This document shows, in pieces, positions 8,989 through 17,801 of a stretch of 64,000 nt of DNA. Numbering within the stretch: the stretch's first letter is position 1; each line of letters opens with the position of its first letter. The notes below the pieces were generated by a model. That model did not search any database. It was given only the letters and a program-made list of their open reading frames with translations, and was not told where the DNA came from. Both the position numbers and the translations under genes were made by a program. This DNA is from Paenibacillus sp. HB172176 (GTDB taxonomy: Bacteria > Bacillota > Bacilli > Paenibacillales > Paenibacillaceae), in NCBI RefSeq assembly GCF_011947265.1, contig NZ_JAATHD010000001.1, forward strand, positions 1-64,000, in the 5' to 3' direction.

Positions 8989-9657
8989 ATGAACACGATT
9001 CGCACCATGTTATTCGATCTGGACGGCACAATACTCGACACGAATGAATTGATTATTCGTTCCTTTATGGAATCGCTCGAAGGCATTGTACCGGAGTCGT
9101 TCGAGCGGGAGCATATCATTCCGAGCATGGGACAGCCGTTGGAAAATCAACTGCGATTATTCTCTGGCCGGGAGGATGTAGCAGAGCTGGTAGCTGCCTA
9201 TCGCGAGGTGAATTTAAGGCTCCATGACGAGTATGTGAAGCCGTTCGCTTATGTCGTTGAAGTGCTGGGACGATTGCGGGGAGAAGGCGTTCGTCTGGGG
9301 GTTGTTACAACGAAAATGAGGCTGACGACCGAGAAGGGGCTGCGGCTTGTCGGCATTTACGACTGCATGGATGCGCTTGTAACGATCGACGATGTTACAC
9401 ATGCGAAACCCGACCCGGAGCCTGTCGCGAAAGCGATGGAGCTGCTTCAGGCAGATCCGGCAACCACGATAATGGTCGGCGACAGCGTCGTAGATATGCA
9501 ATCGGCGGTTGCGGCGGGCGTAATTCCCGTGGGCGTGGCATGGTCGCTCAAGGGCGGACGAATTTTGAAGGAGGCGGGGGCCGCCTATGTAATCGACGAT
9601 ATGCGTGAATTGTACGCTTTCGCCGGATTGGAGCGGGAGCCTCTTGCGAAGAGTTGA
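8989..9657 (+). CDS. ppaX: Pyrophosphatase PpaX (HAD family)
   Basis: A 222-residue HAD hydrolase with motif I DLDGTILDTNE near residues 10-20, motif II VVTT near 103, the lysine/proline region AKPDPEP and motif IV VGDSVVDM. In Bacillus, PpaX hydrolyses the pyrophosphate made when HprK dephosphorylates HPr(Ser-P), and the position after hprK-lgt supports that role. Its last bases overlap the next gene by 14 nt. A phosphoglycolate-phosphatase-type activity is the generic alternative. Confidence 0.92.
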   Translation: MNTIRTMLFDLDGTILDTNELIIRSFMESLEGIVPESFEREHIIPSMGQPLENQLRLFSGREDVAELVAAYREVNLRLHDEYVKPFAYVVEVLGRLRGEGVRLGVVTTKMRLTTEKGLRLVGIYDCMDALVTIDDVTHAKPDPEPVAKAMELLQADPATTIMVGDSVVDMQSAVAAGVIPVGVAWSLKGGRILKEAGAAYVIDDMRELYAFAGLEREPLAKS

Positions 9658-10150
9658 TCGATTTCCCGTAGAAGGCCCCAATGCGCTATGGCAGGTCTAT
9701 TCGACAGTCAGCAGGTGGAAGGCGGTCAAAAATTTCGTCTTCATACAAATAGCAAGATACTGTCCGTTCCTTTCCGTGAAAAATAGCATCTATCGCCGCC
9801 TGCTCGGCATGAAGGTCGGGGAGCATACGTCGTTCGCGCTGATGGTCATGGTGGATGTGTTCTTCCCTGAAAAAATCTCGGTTGGAAGAAATTCCATTAT
9901 TGGCTATAACACCACGATTCTTACGCATGAATATCTGATCAAGGAATATCGTTTGGGGCAGGTCGTCATAGGAGACAGCGTTATGATCGGAGCGAATACG
10001 ACGATTCTGCCAGGCGTCACGATTGGCGATCATGCGGTTGTCGCCGCAGGCTCTCTCGTTCACAAGGATGTGCCTGCGCATGCCTTCGTCGGAGGCAACC
10101 CGATGCGAATCATTGAGAGGAAAGGCGCTGACGGGCAAGAAGATGGGTAG
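9644..10150 (+). CDS. yvoF: Hexapeptide-repeat acyltransferase (YvoF-like)
   Basis: A 168-residue left-handed beta-helix acetyltransferase (LbH/XAT type). Repeats such as IGDSVMIGANTTILPGVTIGDHAVV and the C-terminal VGGNPMRII cap are visible. The substrate is unknown. The TTG at 9644 is chosen because GGGAG lies 4 bases upstream and the N-terminus then begins RRVDRFPVEG, as in B. subtilis YvoF; longer forms would run further into ppaX. It closes the hprK operon just before the his operon. Confidence 0.85.
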   Translation: MRRVDRFPVEGPNALWQVYSTVSRWKAVKNFVFIQIARYCPFLSVKNSIYRRLLGMKVGEHTSFALMVMVDVFFPEKISVGRNSIIGYNTTILTHEYLIKEYRLGQVVIGDSVMIGANTTILPGVTIGDHAVVAAGSLVHKDVPAHAFVGGNPMRIIERKGADGQEDG

Positions 10151-10303
10151 GATTGCGGGGGAAACAGCAATTGCAATATGGAGCACAGCAAGCCGCAGTC
10201 ATGACAGGATGTCTCTGGAAAGGGTCTTAGAATGCGCGGGCAAAGCGCTTAATCATGACCTGGCGCAGAGGGATCCTTTTTTCATGGCAATGGGGAGAAA
10301 AGA

Positions 10304-10333
10304 TTGACGAAGCGTAAGGGATCATGCTAAGAT
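10304..10333 (+). promoter_or_regulatory. Sigma-A promoter for the his operon
   Basis: TTGACG at 10304-10309 and TAAGAT at 10328-10333 with an 18-base spacer, about 80 bases before hisZ. No T-box or other leader element was recognised in the remaining leader. Confidence 0.6.
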
Positions 10334-10412
10334 AGCGACTAACTACTTTATTTTGTTAGTATGGTAATATGGTAGCACTTTAACGCATTAAATAGAATAA
10401 GGGGATTATAAA

Positions 10413-11648
10413 ATGTCCAAACCAAAAATGTTCGAAAAACCGATTGGCGTGAAGGATTACTTGCCGGAAGCGGTTAAACGGCTGCGCCATATTGAACGCT
10501 CCACCTTGGCTTGCATGGAGAGCTGGGGCTATGAGCAGATTATTACGCCTACGATGGAATATTACGATACGGTCGGTGCGGCAAGCTCGACCTCGGATCA
10601 GAAATTATATAAGCTGCTCAATAATCGCGGGACGACGCTGGTGCTGCGCTCCGATATGACCGCTCCGATCGCGCGGGTAGTGTCTTCGCTGCTGAAGGAA
10701 GTGAAGTTCCCGCTGCGGCTGTCCTATCATTCGAATGTGTTTCGATCGATTGAAGAGGAGGCCGGGAGAGAGGCGGAATTTTTCCAAACCGGCGTGGAGC
10801 TCGTTGGCGATTCTTCCCCCGAAGCGGATGCGGAGGTAGTGGCTCTGGCGATTGCGTCGCTTAAGGCGGCCGGCGTGGAGCGGTTCAAAATCGCGATCGG
10901 GCATGTCGGCTTTCTGAACGGATTGTTCGAGGAAACGCTTAAGGGCAAGTCCGAGGAGCAGGAGTTGCTTAAAAGCTGCTTGCTTGGCCGGGATTATGTC
11001 GGCTATCGCGAACAACTGCGCGGACTCAGGCTTGAAGAACCCGTTCAACGAGAGCTGGAGGGCATTCTGCGCTTGCGCGGGGGGCAAGAGATCTGTGATC
11101 AAGCGATGCTTGTAAGCAAGGATGAACAGGCGAGGCAATCGATCTCGCATCTTTGCGAAATATGGGATGTGTTGAAAGCGTACGGGGTATGCGAGCATGT
11201 GCTGATCGATCTGACGATGATTGGGGATTTCTCTTATTATACGGGCATGACCTTTGAAGGTTATGCGGCGGATCTCGGCTTCCCGGTCGTTAGCGGAGGG
11301 CGTTATGACAATCTGTTGGCGCAGTTCGGCAGGCCGGCTCCGGCTACGGGCTTCGCTTTGAAGACGACACGAATTCTGGAACTGCTCGGAGCGGAGAAGA
11401 ATACTTCAGCGGAGCGAACGCTCGTGGTCTATGATTCACAGAGCCGCATGGAGGCGATCGGGCTTGCGCAGCAGCTTCGCGGCGAAGGAAGGAATGTCGT
11501 AACGGAGCGGGTGGAATCGGCTGAGGCTGAGCAATTGGCGGAGCTGTCGAGCACGGCGGTCAACGGCGGTATAATACCGCATAATGGCTTGCCGTTCACC
11601 TCGGTGCATGTATTTGTGAATGGCGAGAAGAAGGGCGGTTCGGTATGA
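10413..11648 (+). CDS. hisZ: ATP phosphoribosyltransferase regulatory subunit
   Basis: A 411-residue catalytically inactive class II aminoacyl-tRNA-synthetase-like protein that pairs with the short form of HisG to make an active, histidine-sensitive first enzyme of histidine synthesis. HisRS-like motif 2 ([12 protein letters not shown]) and the motif 3 region [12 protein letters not shown] are visible, while the anticodon-binding domain of HisRS is missing. The start follows AAGGGGAT. Overlap with hisG is ATGA-type (4 bases), indicating coupling. Confidence 0.95.
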   Translation: MSKPKMFEKPIGVKDYLPEAVKRLRHIERSTLACMESWGYEQIITPTMEYYDTVGAASSTSDQKLYKLLNNRGTTLVLRSDMTAPIARVVSSLLKEVKFPLRLSYHSNVFRSIEEEAGREAEFFQTGVELVGDSSPEADAEVVALAIASLKAAGVERFKIAIGHVGFLNGLFEETLKGKSEEQELLKSCLLGRDYVGYREQLRGLRLEEPVQRELEGILRLRGGQEICDQAMLVSKDEQARQSISHLCEIWDVLKAYGVCEHVLIDLTMIGDFSYYTGMTFEGYAADLGFPVVSGGRYDNLLAQFGRPAPATGFALKTTRILELLGAEKNTSAERTLVVYDSQSRMEAIGLAQQLRGEGRNVVTERVESAEAEQLAELSSTAVNGGIIPHNGLPFTSVHVFVNGEKKGGSV

Positions 11649-12292
11649 TGGCGGAAGCGCAGAAGGATATTTTGAAGGTGGCAATGCCGAAGGGGCGAAT
11701 CTATAAGCAGGCATCGAAGCTGTTCCGCGAGGCGGGACTCCCGATCCCGGTCGATTTCGACGATACGCGGAAGCTGATTATTGAACTTCCTGAAGCGAAT
11801 ATGGAATTTATTATGGCAAAGCCCGTAGATGTGCCGACTTACGTGGAATACGGCGTTGCGGATATCGGCATCGTCGGCAAGGATGTGCTGATGGAAGAGG
11901 ATAAGGATGTGTACGAGTTGCTCGATCTTGGCATTGCGAAATGCCGGATGTCGGTCATCGCGCTGCCGGATTGGCAGCCGACGATTCAACCGCGAGTAGC
12001 GACAAAATATCCGAACGTAGCTTCCGCGTATTTCCGCGAGCGCGGCCAGCAGGTAGAGGTGATCAAGCTGAACGGCTCGATCGAGCTTGCGCCCTTGATC
12101 GGACTCGCGGATCGGATCGTGGATATGGTGGAGACGGGACAGACGCTCAAGGAGAACGGACTGGTGGAGATGGAATCGATCTTCGGCATTACGAGCAGGC
12201 TGATCGCGAACCGTGTCAGCTACCGGATGAAGAATGACAGCATTCAGAGCTTATGCGACAGACTGCAGGAGACGATTGCGGCGAAGGCTTAA
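11645..12292 (+). CDS. hisG: ATP phosphoribosyltransferase, short form
   Basis: A 215-residue short-form HisG that condenses ATP and PRPP into phosphoribosyl-ATP. Visible motifs include VAMPKGRIY near the N-terminus, DIGIVGKD near residue 78 and the [19 protein letters not shown] loop. The short form lacks the regulatory domain, so it needs the HisZ encoded just upstream. Two consecutive ATG codons (11645, 11648) are possible starts. A 127-base gap without a gene follows before hisD, unusual inside a his operon. Confidence 0.96.
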   Translation: MMAEAQKDILKVAMPKGRIYKQASKLFREAGLPIPVDFDDTRKLIIELPEANMEFIMAKPVDVPTYVEYGVADIGIVGKDVLMEEDKDVYELLDLGIAKCRMSVIALPDWQPTIQPRVATKYPNVASAYFRERGQQVEVIKLNGSIELAPLIGLADRIVDMVETGQTLKENGLVEMESIFGITSRLIANRVSYRMKNDSIQSLCDRLQETIAAKA

Positions 12293-12419
12293 GCTGCGAA
12301 GCGCATAGCAGCGACTCGGCTGAGAGAAGCATGCGGATCTCAGGGACCGTGCAGGAGATGGGCAAGAGATAGGTAGAAAACATGCGGCGCCGGATAATAA
12401 ATGGAAAGAGGTGGGGAGC

Positions 12420-13706
12420 ATGCGGATTATGCAGGCCGAGCAGTTTGGATTGAAACGCGAGGTGGAGTACGGAACGCCTGAGCAGAATGAGGCCGCCATG
12501 CGGATCGTCGGAGACGTGAAGGCGGAGGGCGATGCGGCATTGCTGCGATATACGGCGCAGCATGACGGGGTGAAGCTTGCGGCGGCGGAGCTGCGCGTGA
12601 CGCCGCAGGAGATTGAAGCGGCGTACGGGCGCGTGGACGCCGCTTTCCTGACGGCGATCCGCGAGGCTGCCGTCAATATCAGGGCCTTCCACGAGAAGCA
12701 GAAGCGCGCTTCGTGGATGGATCTGCAGCCGGACGGGACGATGCTCGGGCAGATTATGCGCCCGCTGAAGCGCGTGGGCGTCTATGTGCCCGGCGGGAAA
12801 GCGGCGTATCCCTCGTCCGTGTTGATGAATGTGATTCCGGCCCAGGTGGCCGGCGTGCCGGAGATTGTAATGGTGACGCCGCCCGCGACCGGCGGCAAGG
12901 AGGGCATCGACCCGTATATTCTCGTTGCGGCCGCTGAGGCGGGCGTCAAGGAATTGTACCGGGTCGGCGGGGCTCAAGCGATTGCCGCGCTGGCGTACGG
13001 CACGGAGACGATTGCGCCGGTCGACAAGATCTGCGGACCGGGCAATATCTATGTCGCGCTGGCGAAGCGCGCGGTGTTCGGGGCGGTAGACATTGACAGC
13101 ATCGCCGGGCCGAGCGAGATTGTGGTGTTGGCGGATGGGGACGCCGATGCTTCTTATATCGCGGCCGATCTGCTCTCCCAGGCGGAGCATGACGAGATGG
13201 CGTCTTCTATTCTCGTGACGCCGTCCAGAGAGCTGGCCGAGGCTGTCGCAGCCGAGGTGGAACGCCAGCTCTCGCAGCTGCCGCGGGAAGCGATTGCCCG
13301 CAGCTCCATCGACAACTATGGAGCGGTGCTGCTTGTGGATTCGATCGAAGCCGGTATTGCGGTCGTGAACCAGCTTGCTCCGGAGCATTTGGAGATTCTG
13401 ACGAGCGATCCGATGAAGCTTCTTGGTTTTATCGAGAATGCCGGAGCGATCTTCCTCGGACCGTACAGCTCGGAGCCGGTTGGCGATTATTTCGCTGGCC
13501 CGAATCACATTATTCCGACGAACGGCACGGCAAGATTCTCGTCGCCGGTCAACGTGGATGATTTTATGAAGAAATCAAGCTTGATCTATTATAGCAAGGA
13601 AGCTCTGATGGCAAACGGCGAGAACATTATGACGCTGGCGAGACATGAGGGATTGGAAGGCCATGCGAGGGCGATTGAGATCCGCTTGGAGAAGGAACGG
13701 GACTAA
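12420..13706 (+). CDS. hisD: Histidinol dehydrogenase
   Basis: A 428-residue zinc enzyme that catalyses the last two oxidations from histidinol to histidine with NAD. Visible motifs: GVYVPGG, the [13 protein letters not shown] signature, HDEMASS metal/catalytic region and LAPEHLE. The ATG at 12420 is preceded by AGAGGTGG; the GTG nine bases upstream overlaps the ribosome binding site. Third gene of the his operon. Confidence 0.97.
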   Translation: MRIMQAEQFGLKREVEYGTPEQNEAAMRIVGDVKAEGDAALLRYTAQHDGVKLAAAELRVTPQEIEAAYGRVDAAFLTAIREAAVNIRAFHEKQKRASWMDLQPDGTMLGQIMRPLKRVGVYVPGGKAAYPSSVLMNVIPAQVAGVPEIVMVTPPATGGKEGIDPYILVAAAEAGVKELYRVGGAQAIAALAYGTETIAPVDKICGPGNIYVALAKRAVFGAVDIDSIAGPSEIVVLADGDADASYIAADLLSQAEHDEMASSILVTPSRELAEAVAAEVERQLSQLPREAIARSSIDNYGAVLLVDSIEAGIAVVNQLAPEHLEILTSDPMKLLGFIENAGAIFLGPYSSEPVGDYFAGPNHIIPTNGTARFSSPVNVDDFMKKSSLIYYSKEALMANGENIMTLARHEGLEGHARAIEIRLEKERD

Positions 13707-13759
13707 AGACGGGAAGAATCTACTCCCGACAATAAGCATGAAGAAGGCAGGGGTTGGAT

Positions 13760-14359
13760 ATGGCAGAACAGACGGCGCGCACAGCTTCAGTGGCAAGAAA
13801 GACGAATGAAACGGATATCACATTAACCTTCGGGGTGGATGGAACGGGGCAGGCTAAGCTGGAGACCGACGTTCCATTCCTGAATCATATGCTTGATTTG
13901 TTCGCGAAGCACGGGCAATTCGATTTGTCGGTGGAAGCGACGGGCGATATCGACATTGATGATCATCACACGGTGGAAGACATCGGGATTTGCCTCGGTC
14001 AAACGCTGCGGGAAGCTCTGGGAGATAAACGCGGCATCAAGCGTTATGCAAGTGTATTTGTGCCGATGGACGAGGCGCTTGCCCAGGTTGTCATTGATGT
14101 AAGCAACCGACCGCATTTCGAATATCGGGCGGAATATCCTTCCGCTCAGGTGGGGAGCTTCTCTACGGAGCTCGTGCATGAGTTTCTATGGAAGCTGGCG
14201 TTGGAGGCGCGCATTACGCTGCATGTGATTGTCCATTACGGACAGAACACGCATCATATGATTGAAGCGGTATTCAAGGCGCTTGGACGCGCATTGGATG
14301 AGGCGACTGCAATCGATCCCCGCGTGACAGGAGTGCCTTCGACGAAGGGAGTGCTGTAG
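13760..14359 (+). CDS. hisB: Imidazoleglycerol-phosphate dehydratase
   Basis: A 199-residue monofunctional HisB removing water from imidazole glycerol phosphate. The paired metal-binding motifs DDHHTVED and HHMIEAVFKALG are present, as is the N-terminal FLNHMLD. The ATG at 13760 has AGGGG 6 bases upstream and is preferred to the TTG at 13754. The stop abuts the hisH start without a gap. Confidence 0.97.
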   Translation: MAEQTARTASVARKTNETDITLTFGVDGTGQAKLETDVPFLNHMLDLFAKHGQFDLSVEATGDIDIDDHHTVEDIGICLGQTLREALGDKRGIKRYASVFVPMDEALAQVVIDVSNRPHFEYRAEYPSAQVGSFSTELVHEFLWKLALEARITLHVIVHYGQNTHHMIEAVFKALGRALDEATAIDPRVTGVPSTKGVL

Positions 14360-14974
14360 ATGATTGCGATTATCGACTACGGGATGGGCAATCTTCACAG
14401 CGTCAGCAAGGCGGTCGAGCGACTCGGCTATGAAGCAGAAGTGACAGCGGATCCTCAGAGGATTATTGAGGCGGACGGCGCGATCCTGCCCGGCGTCGGC
14501 GCATTCGGCGACGCGATGCAAAATTTGCGCAACACGATGCTCGATGATGTGGCGAAATATTACGCAGGCTCCGGCAAGCCTATGCTCGGAATCTGTTTGG
14601 GCATGCAGCTGTTGTTCAGCGAAAGCTCGGAGTATGGAAGCAATAAGGGGCTCGATCTGCTGCCCGGTCAAGTGGTGCGCTTCAGCGGCGATTTCAAAAT
14701 CCCGCATATGGGGTGGAACAAGCTGCAGTTCTCGCAGCCTCAGTCGCCTCTCTTCAAAGGTCTGTCCCAAGGGCATGTGTATTTCGTTCACTCCTTCCAC
14801 GCGCTGCCTGAGCTGAAGTCGGATTTGCTTGCGACCACAGATTATTACGGGGATGTCACTGCGATCGTGGGACGCGACAACCTGTACGGCATGCAGTTCC
14901 ATCCGGAGAAGAGCGGGGAGCTCGGCATGGCGCTGCTCGGCAATTTCCTGGCGTTAACGGGCGGAAGAGGTTAG
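14360..14974 (+). CDS. hisH: Imidazole glycerol phosphate synthase, glutaminase subunit
   Basis: A 204-residue class I glutamine amidotransferase giving ammonia to HisF. The nucleophile motif GICLGMQLLF carries the catalytic Cys (about residue 79), and the His/Glu pair is in QFHPEKSG near the end. The start directly follows the hisB stop. After it, hisA would be expected but is absent. Confidence 0.97.
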   Translation: MIAIIDYGMGNLHSVSKAVERLGYEAEVTADPQRIIEADGAILPGVGAFGDAMQNLRNTMLDDVAKYYAGSGKPMLGICLGMQLLFSESSEYGSNKGLDLLPGQVVRFSGDFKIPHMGWNKLQFSQPQSPLFKGLSQGHVYFVHSFHALPELKSDLLATTDYYGDVTAIVGRDNLYGMQFHPEKSGELGMALLGNFLALTGGRG

Positions 14975-15103
14975 TACAAGTACAGTCGCCAGGCTGAGGC
15001 TGGAAGCATGCTGTTCGGAAGCGGCGCAAGCGGCAGCGGAAAGAGGCTTGTTCGGCGGAAAGAGGCTTGGCAAGTTTGAATACGAAAAGGAGTGATGACC
15101 ACG
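14975..15103. other. Gap at the expected hisA position, with a 15-bp direct repeat
   Basis: Only 129 bases separate hisH and hisF, where Bacillus relatives carry hisA (about 720 bp). No hisA remnant was recognised. The gap holds a direct repeat, GCGGAAAGAGGCTTG, at 15036-15050 and 15055-15069, possibly a deletion scar. Confidence 0.6.
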
Positions 15104-15862
15104 ATGCTGGCGAAACGCATTATTCCCTGTCTGGACGTGAAGGATGGAAGGGTTGTTAAGGGCGTTAACTTCGTGAATCTCAGAGATGCAGGCGATCCCG
15201 TCGAGCTGGCCGCGATCTATGATCGGGAAGGCGCCGACGAGCTCGTCTTCCTGGATATATCGGCTTCGGTGGAAGGCAGGGCGACCATGATCGAGGTTGT
15301 GAAGCAGACGGCTGGCGAGATTACGATTCCTTTCACCGTGGGCGGGGGTATCTCTCATGTAGATGATATGAAACGGCTGCTGCGCGCGGGTGCGGACAAA
15401 ATCGGAATCAATACGGCTGCGGTGAAAAATCCATCGCTCGTATCGGACGGAGCGCGCAAATTCGGCTCGCAGTGCATCGTTGTCGCGATAGACGCCAGGT
15501 TCAACGCCGAGTGGGGCGAGTGGGAGGTCTATACGCATGGCGGCAGACAATCGACGGGCATTCGCGCGCTGGAGTGGGTGCGCGAGGTGGAACGGCTGGG
15601 AGCAGGAGAGCTGCTGCTCACGTCGATGGACGCGGACGGCACGAAGGACGGCTTCGACATTAAGCTCACCAAGGCCGTATCCGAGTCGGTGGGCATTCCC
15701 GTTATCGCTTCCGGCGGAGCGGGTCGCATCGAGCATTTCTCGGAGGTGTTCGAGGCAGCGAACGCGGACGCAGCGCTGGCCGCAACGATATTTCATTATA
15801 AGGAAATGACGATTGAGCAAGTGAAGGCGGATTTGAGAGAGAAAGGAGTTGAGGTAAGGTGA
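15104..15862 (+). CDS. hisF: Imidazole glycerol phosphate synthase, cyclase subunit
   Basis: A 252-residue TIM barrel that makes imidazole glycerol phosphate and AICAR. HisF-specific features are the N-terminal [15 protein letters not shown], the conserved FTVGGGI phosphate site, and the late [13 protein letters not shown] loop, which distinguishes it from the related HisA. The ATG at 15104 lies 11 bases after AAAGGAG and matches the usual start; an ATG at 15095 is only 2-3 bases from it. It overlaps hisI by 4 bases. Confidence 0.96.
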   Translation: MLAKRIIPCLDVKDGRVVKGVNFVNLRDAGDPVELAAIYDREGADELVFLDISASVEGRATMIEVVKQTAGEITIPFTVGGGISHVDDMKRLLRAGADKIGINTAAVKNPSLVSDGARKFGSQCIVVAIDARFNAEWGEWEVYTHGGRQSTGIRALEWVREVERLGAGELLLTSMDADGTKDGFDIKLTKAVSESVGIPVIASGGAGRIEHFSEVFEAANADAALAATIFHYKEMTIEQVKADLREKGVEVR

Positions 15863-16566
15863 CGACTATGAAGGCTGCGGACAATTCGGAGCTTCGTTCC
15901 GTCTTGAAATGGGACGCGAACGGCCTTATTCCCGCTGTTGTGCAGGATGCGCAGAGCAAGGAGGTATTGATGCTCGCTTATATGAACGAGGAGTCGCTGA
16001 AGCTGTCGATCGAATCCGGCTCTACGTGGTTTTGGAGCCGTTCCAGAAATGAGCTATGGAATAAAGGCGCGACGAGCGGGCATACGCAGCGAATTGTGTC
16101 ATTGTCGTATGATTGCGATGGAGACACGCTGCTCGTGCGGGTGCAGCAGCAAGGCCCGGCTTGCCATACAGGCAGCTACAGCTGCTTCTATAACGCGATC
16201 GAGCTTGAGGGGGATCATAAGGCGGGGGGAGCCGCGGAGCAGCATGCCGCTGAAGCGGACCGCTTCGAAATTTTGGGTCGCCTGGAGACGATCATCGCGC
16301 AGCGAGACGCGGAGCGTCCTGAGGGCACCTATACCAGCTATCTCTTCGATAAAGGCGTAGACAAAATTCTGAAGAAGGTCGGGGAAGAGTCGGCCGAGGT
16401 CATCATTGCGGCGAAGAATGAAGATAATGATGAGCTCAGGAGCGAAGCGAGCGATCTTGTGTTCCATTTGATGGTGCTGCTGCGCGAACGAGGCTTGCCT
16501 TTGGATGCTGTAATGACAGAACTTGCCGGCAGGCATGGCAAACCGACAACGAATAAGATGAGATAA
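15859..16566 (+). CDS. hisI: Phosphoribosyl-AMP cyclohydrolase / phosphoribosyl-ATP pyrophosphatase
   Basis: A 235-residue HisIE fusion. The N-terminal cyclohydrolase domain (about 1-125) has [11 protein letters not shown] and the zinc-binding DCDGDTLL and GPACHTG motifs; the C-terminal MazG-like pyrophosphatase domain (about 140-235) has [12 protein letters not shown] and DLVFH. The GTG start overlaps the hisF stop. It is the last gene of this his operon; hisC and the phosphatase are elsewhere, as in other Bacillales. Confidence 0.96.
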   Translation: MTTMKAADNSELRSVLKWDANGLIPAVVQDAQSKEVLMLAYMNEESLKLSIESGSTWFWSRSRNELWNKGATSGHTQRIVSLSYDCDGDTLLVRVQQQGPACHTGSYSCFYNAIELEGDHKAGGAAEQHAAEADRFEILGRLETIIAQRDAERPEGTYTSYLFDKGVDKILKKVGEESAEVIIAAKNEDNDELRSEASDLVFHLMVLLRERGLPLDAVMTELAGRHGKPTTNKMR

Positions 16567-16611
16567 TGGCGGAAATTCATAACTTTGTCGAAAATTATAT
16601 GCGTTCCATTT

Positions 16612-16639
16612 TTGAATTCTTGTAAATAAGCTGTATAAT
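16612..16639 (+). promoter_or_regulatory. Promoter for prs
   Basis: TTGAAT at 16612-16617, a 16-base spacer and a perfect TATAAT at 16634-16639. It suggests prs can be transcribed apart from the his operon. Confidence 0.65.
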
Positions 16640-16706
16640 AGGACAAGTAAGAACGAAAATCGGAAAATGGAATAAATTTTTGGCTGGAAATGCTCAGGAG
16701 GGTATC

Positions 16707-17657
16707 ATGTTAAGCGACAAGGTGCGAATTTTTTCGGGTTCATCTAATCCGGTATTGGCTCAGAAGATCAGCAATGAGTTAGGTTTGAATTTGGGCGCGA
16801 TCAAGCTGTCACGATTCAAGAGTGGAGAAATCTATGTTCATTATGAAGAAACGATCAGGAACTGCGATGTTTTTCTTGTTCAATCCTTCTCGCATCCGAT
16901 TAATGAATTTCTCGTTGAGCTGCTTGTCATGATCGATGCGGCGAAGCGAGCCTCCGCAAGAACGGTTAACATTATTATGCCGTATTACGGATACGCGAGA
17001 CAGGAGCGCAAGGCGGCGCCAAGGGAACCGATCTCGGCCAAAATGCTGGCGGATGTCCTGACGACTGTTGGCGCAACTCGCGTGGTTACGATTGATCTTC
17101 ACGCTCCGGCGATTCAAGGCTTCTTCAATATTCCGGTGGATCATATGACGGCGCTGGACTTGATCAGCGATTATTTGAAGTCGAAGAACATTAAGAACCC
17201 GGTTGTCGTCTCGCCAGATGCAGGGCGTGCGTCGACAGCTGAGAAGCTTGCTAACTACTTGGACACTTCCTTCGCCATTATGATTAAGAAACGTCATGCG
17301 CATAATGAATCATCGATCACTCATGTTATCGGCGACGTAGAAGGCCAGACGCCTATTATTATCGAGGATTTGATTGATACCGGAACAACGATCGTCAATG
17401 TCGTGGAAAGCTTGAAGGAACGCGGCGCGGAGGATGTCTATGTCTGCGCGACCCATCCTTTGTTCTCGGGCGACGCGATTAACAGACTGGATCATTCATC
17501 GATCAAGGAAGTCATCGTGACGGACACCATTCTGCTGCCGGAATCAACGCCTCCGAGATTCAAGGTGCTGTCGGTTGCTCCGCTGCTTGCGGAAGCGACG
17601 CGCATCATTTTGGACGGCGGCTCCATCAGCACCTTGTTCAAGAACAAGGGCGTATAA
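16707..17657 (+). CDS. prs: Ribose-phosphate pyrophosphokinase (divergent paralogue)
   Basis: A 316-residue PRPP synthetase making PRPP from ribose 5-phosphate and ATP. The flexible loop PYYGYARQERKAAPREPI is intact and the PRPP-binding motif IIEDLIDTGTT is at 218-228. The ribose-phosphate loop reads VVSPDAGRAS instead of the usual VVSPDHGG, so it differs from the housekeeping Prs usually encoded next to glmU. The ATG at 16707 follows AGGAGGG. Its place after the his operon, where HisG consumes PRPP, suggests a dedicated or second copy; that is inference. Confidence 0.88.
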   Translation: MLSDKVRIFSGSSNPVLAQKISNELGLNLGAIKLSRFKSGEIYVHYEETIRNCDVFLVQSFSHPINEFLVELLVMIDAAKRASARTVNIIMPYYGYARQERKAAPREPISAKMLADVLTTVGATRVVTIDLHAPAIQGFFNIPVDHMTALDLISDYLKSKNIKNPVVVSPDAGRASTAEKLANYLDTSFAIMIKKRHAHNESSITHVIGDVEGQTPIIIEDLIDTGTTIVNVVESLKERGAEDVYVCATHPLFSGDAINRLDHSSIKEVIVTDTILLPESTPPRFKVLSVAPLLAEATRIILDGGSISTLFKNKGV

Positions 17658-17672
17658 CACATAGCGATTCGC

Positions 17673-17712
17673 GAAAAATCGCGGGCGGCACTCAGGCTGC
17701 TCGCGATTTTTC
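17673..17712 (+). terminator. Terminator after prs
   Basis: A long stem, GAAAAATCGCG with CGCGATTTTTC, with an inner GGCGGC/GCTGCT pairing. The T-rich 3' arm makes it able to work in both directions. Confidence 0.85.
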
Positions 17713-17749
17713 TTGCCACATTTTCTTGCGTGTTCGATTCGGCAGGCTA

Positions 17750-17758
17750 TGGTATAAT
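17750..17758 (+). promoter_or_regulatory. Extended -10 promoter for the yvcD-trxB operon
   Basis: TGGTATAAT is an extended -10 with a perfect hexamer at 17753-17758, 43 bases before the ATG. The -35 is poor. Confidence 0.6.
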
Positions 17759-17801
17759 CTAAAAACAGAATGGGATTACATCTTAAGGAGGTGCCTTGCG
17801 A

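Noticed and set aside
10150-10412. T-box or histidine leader before hisZ
   Set aside because: No T-box sequence (AGGGTGGNACCGCG), specifier hairpin or His-rich leader peptide could be found.
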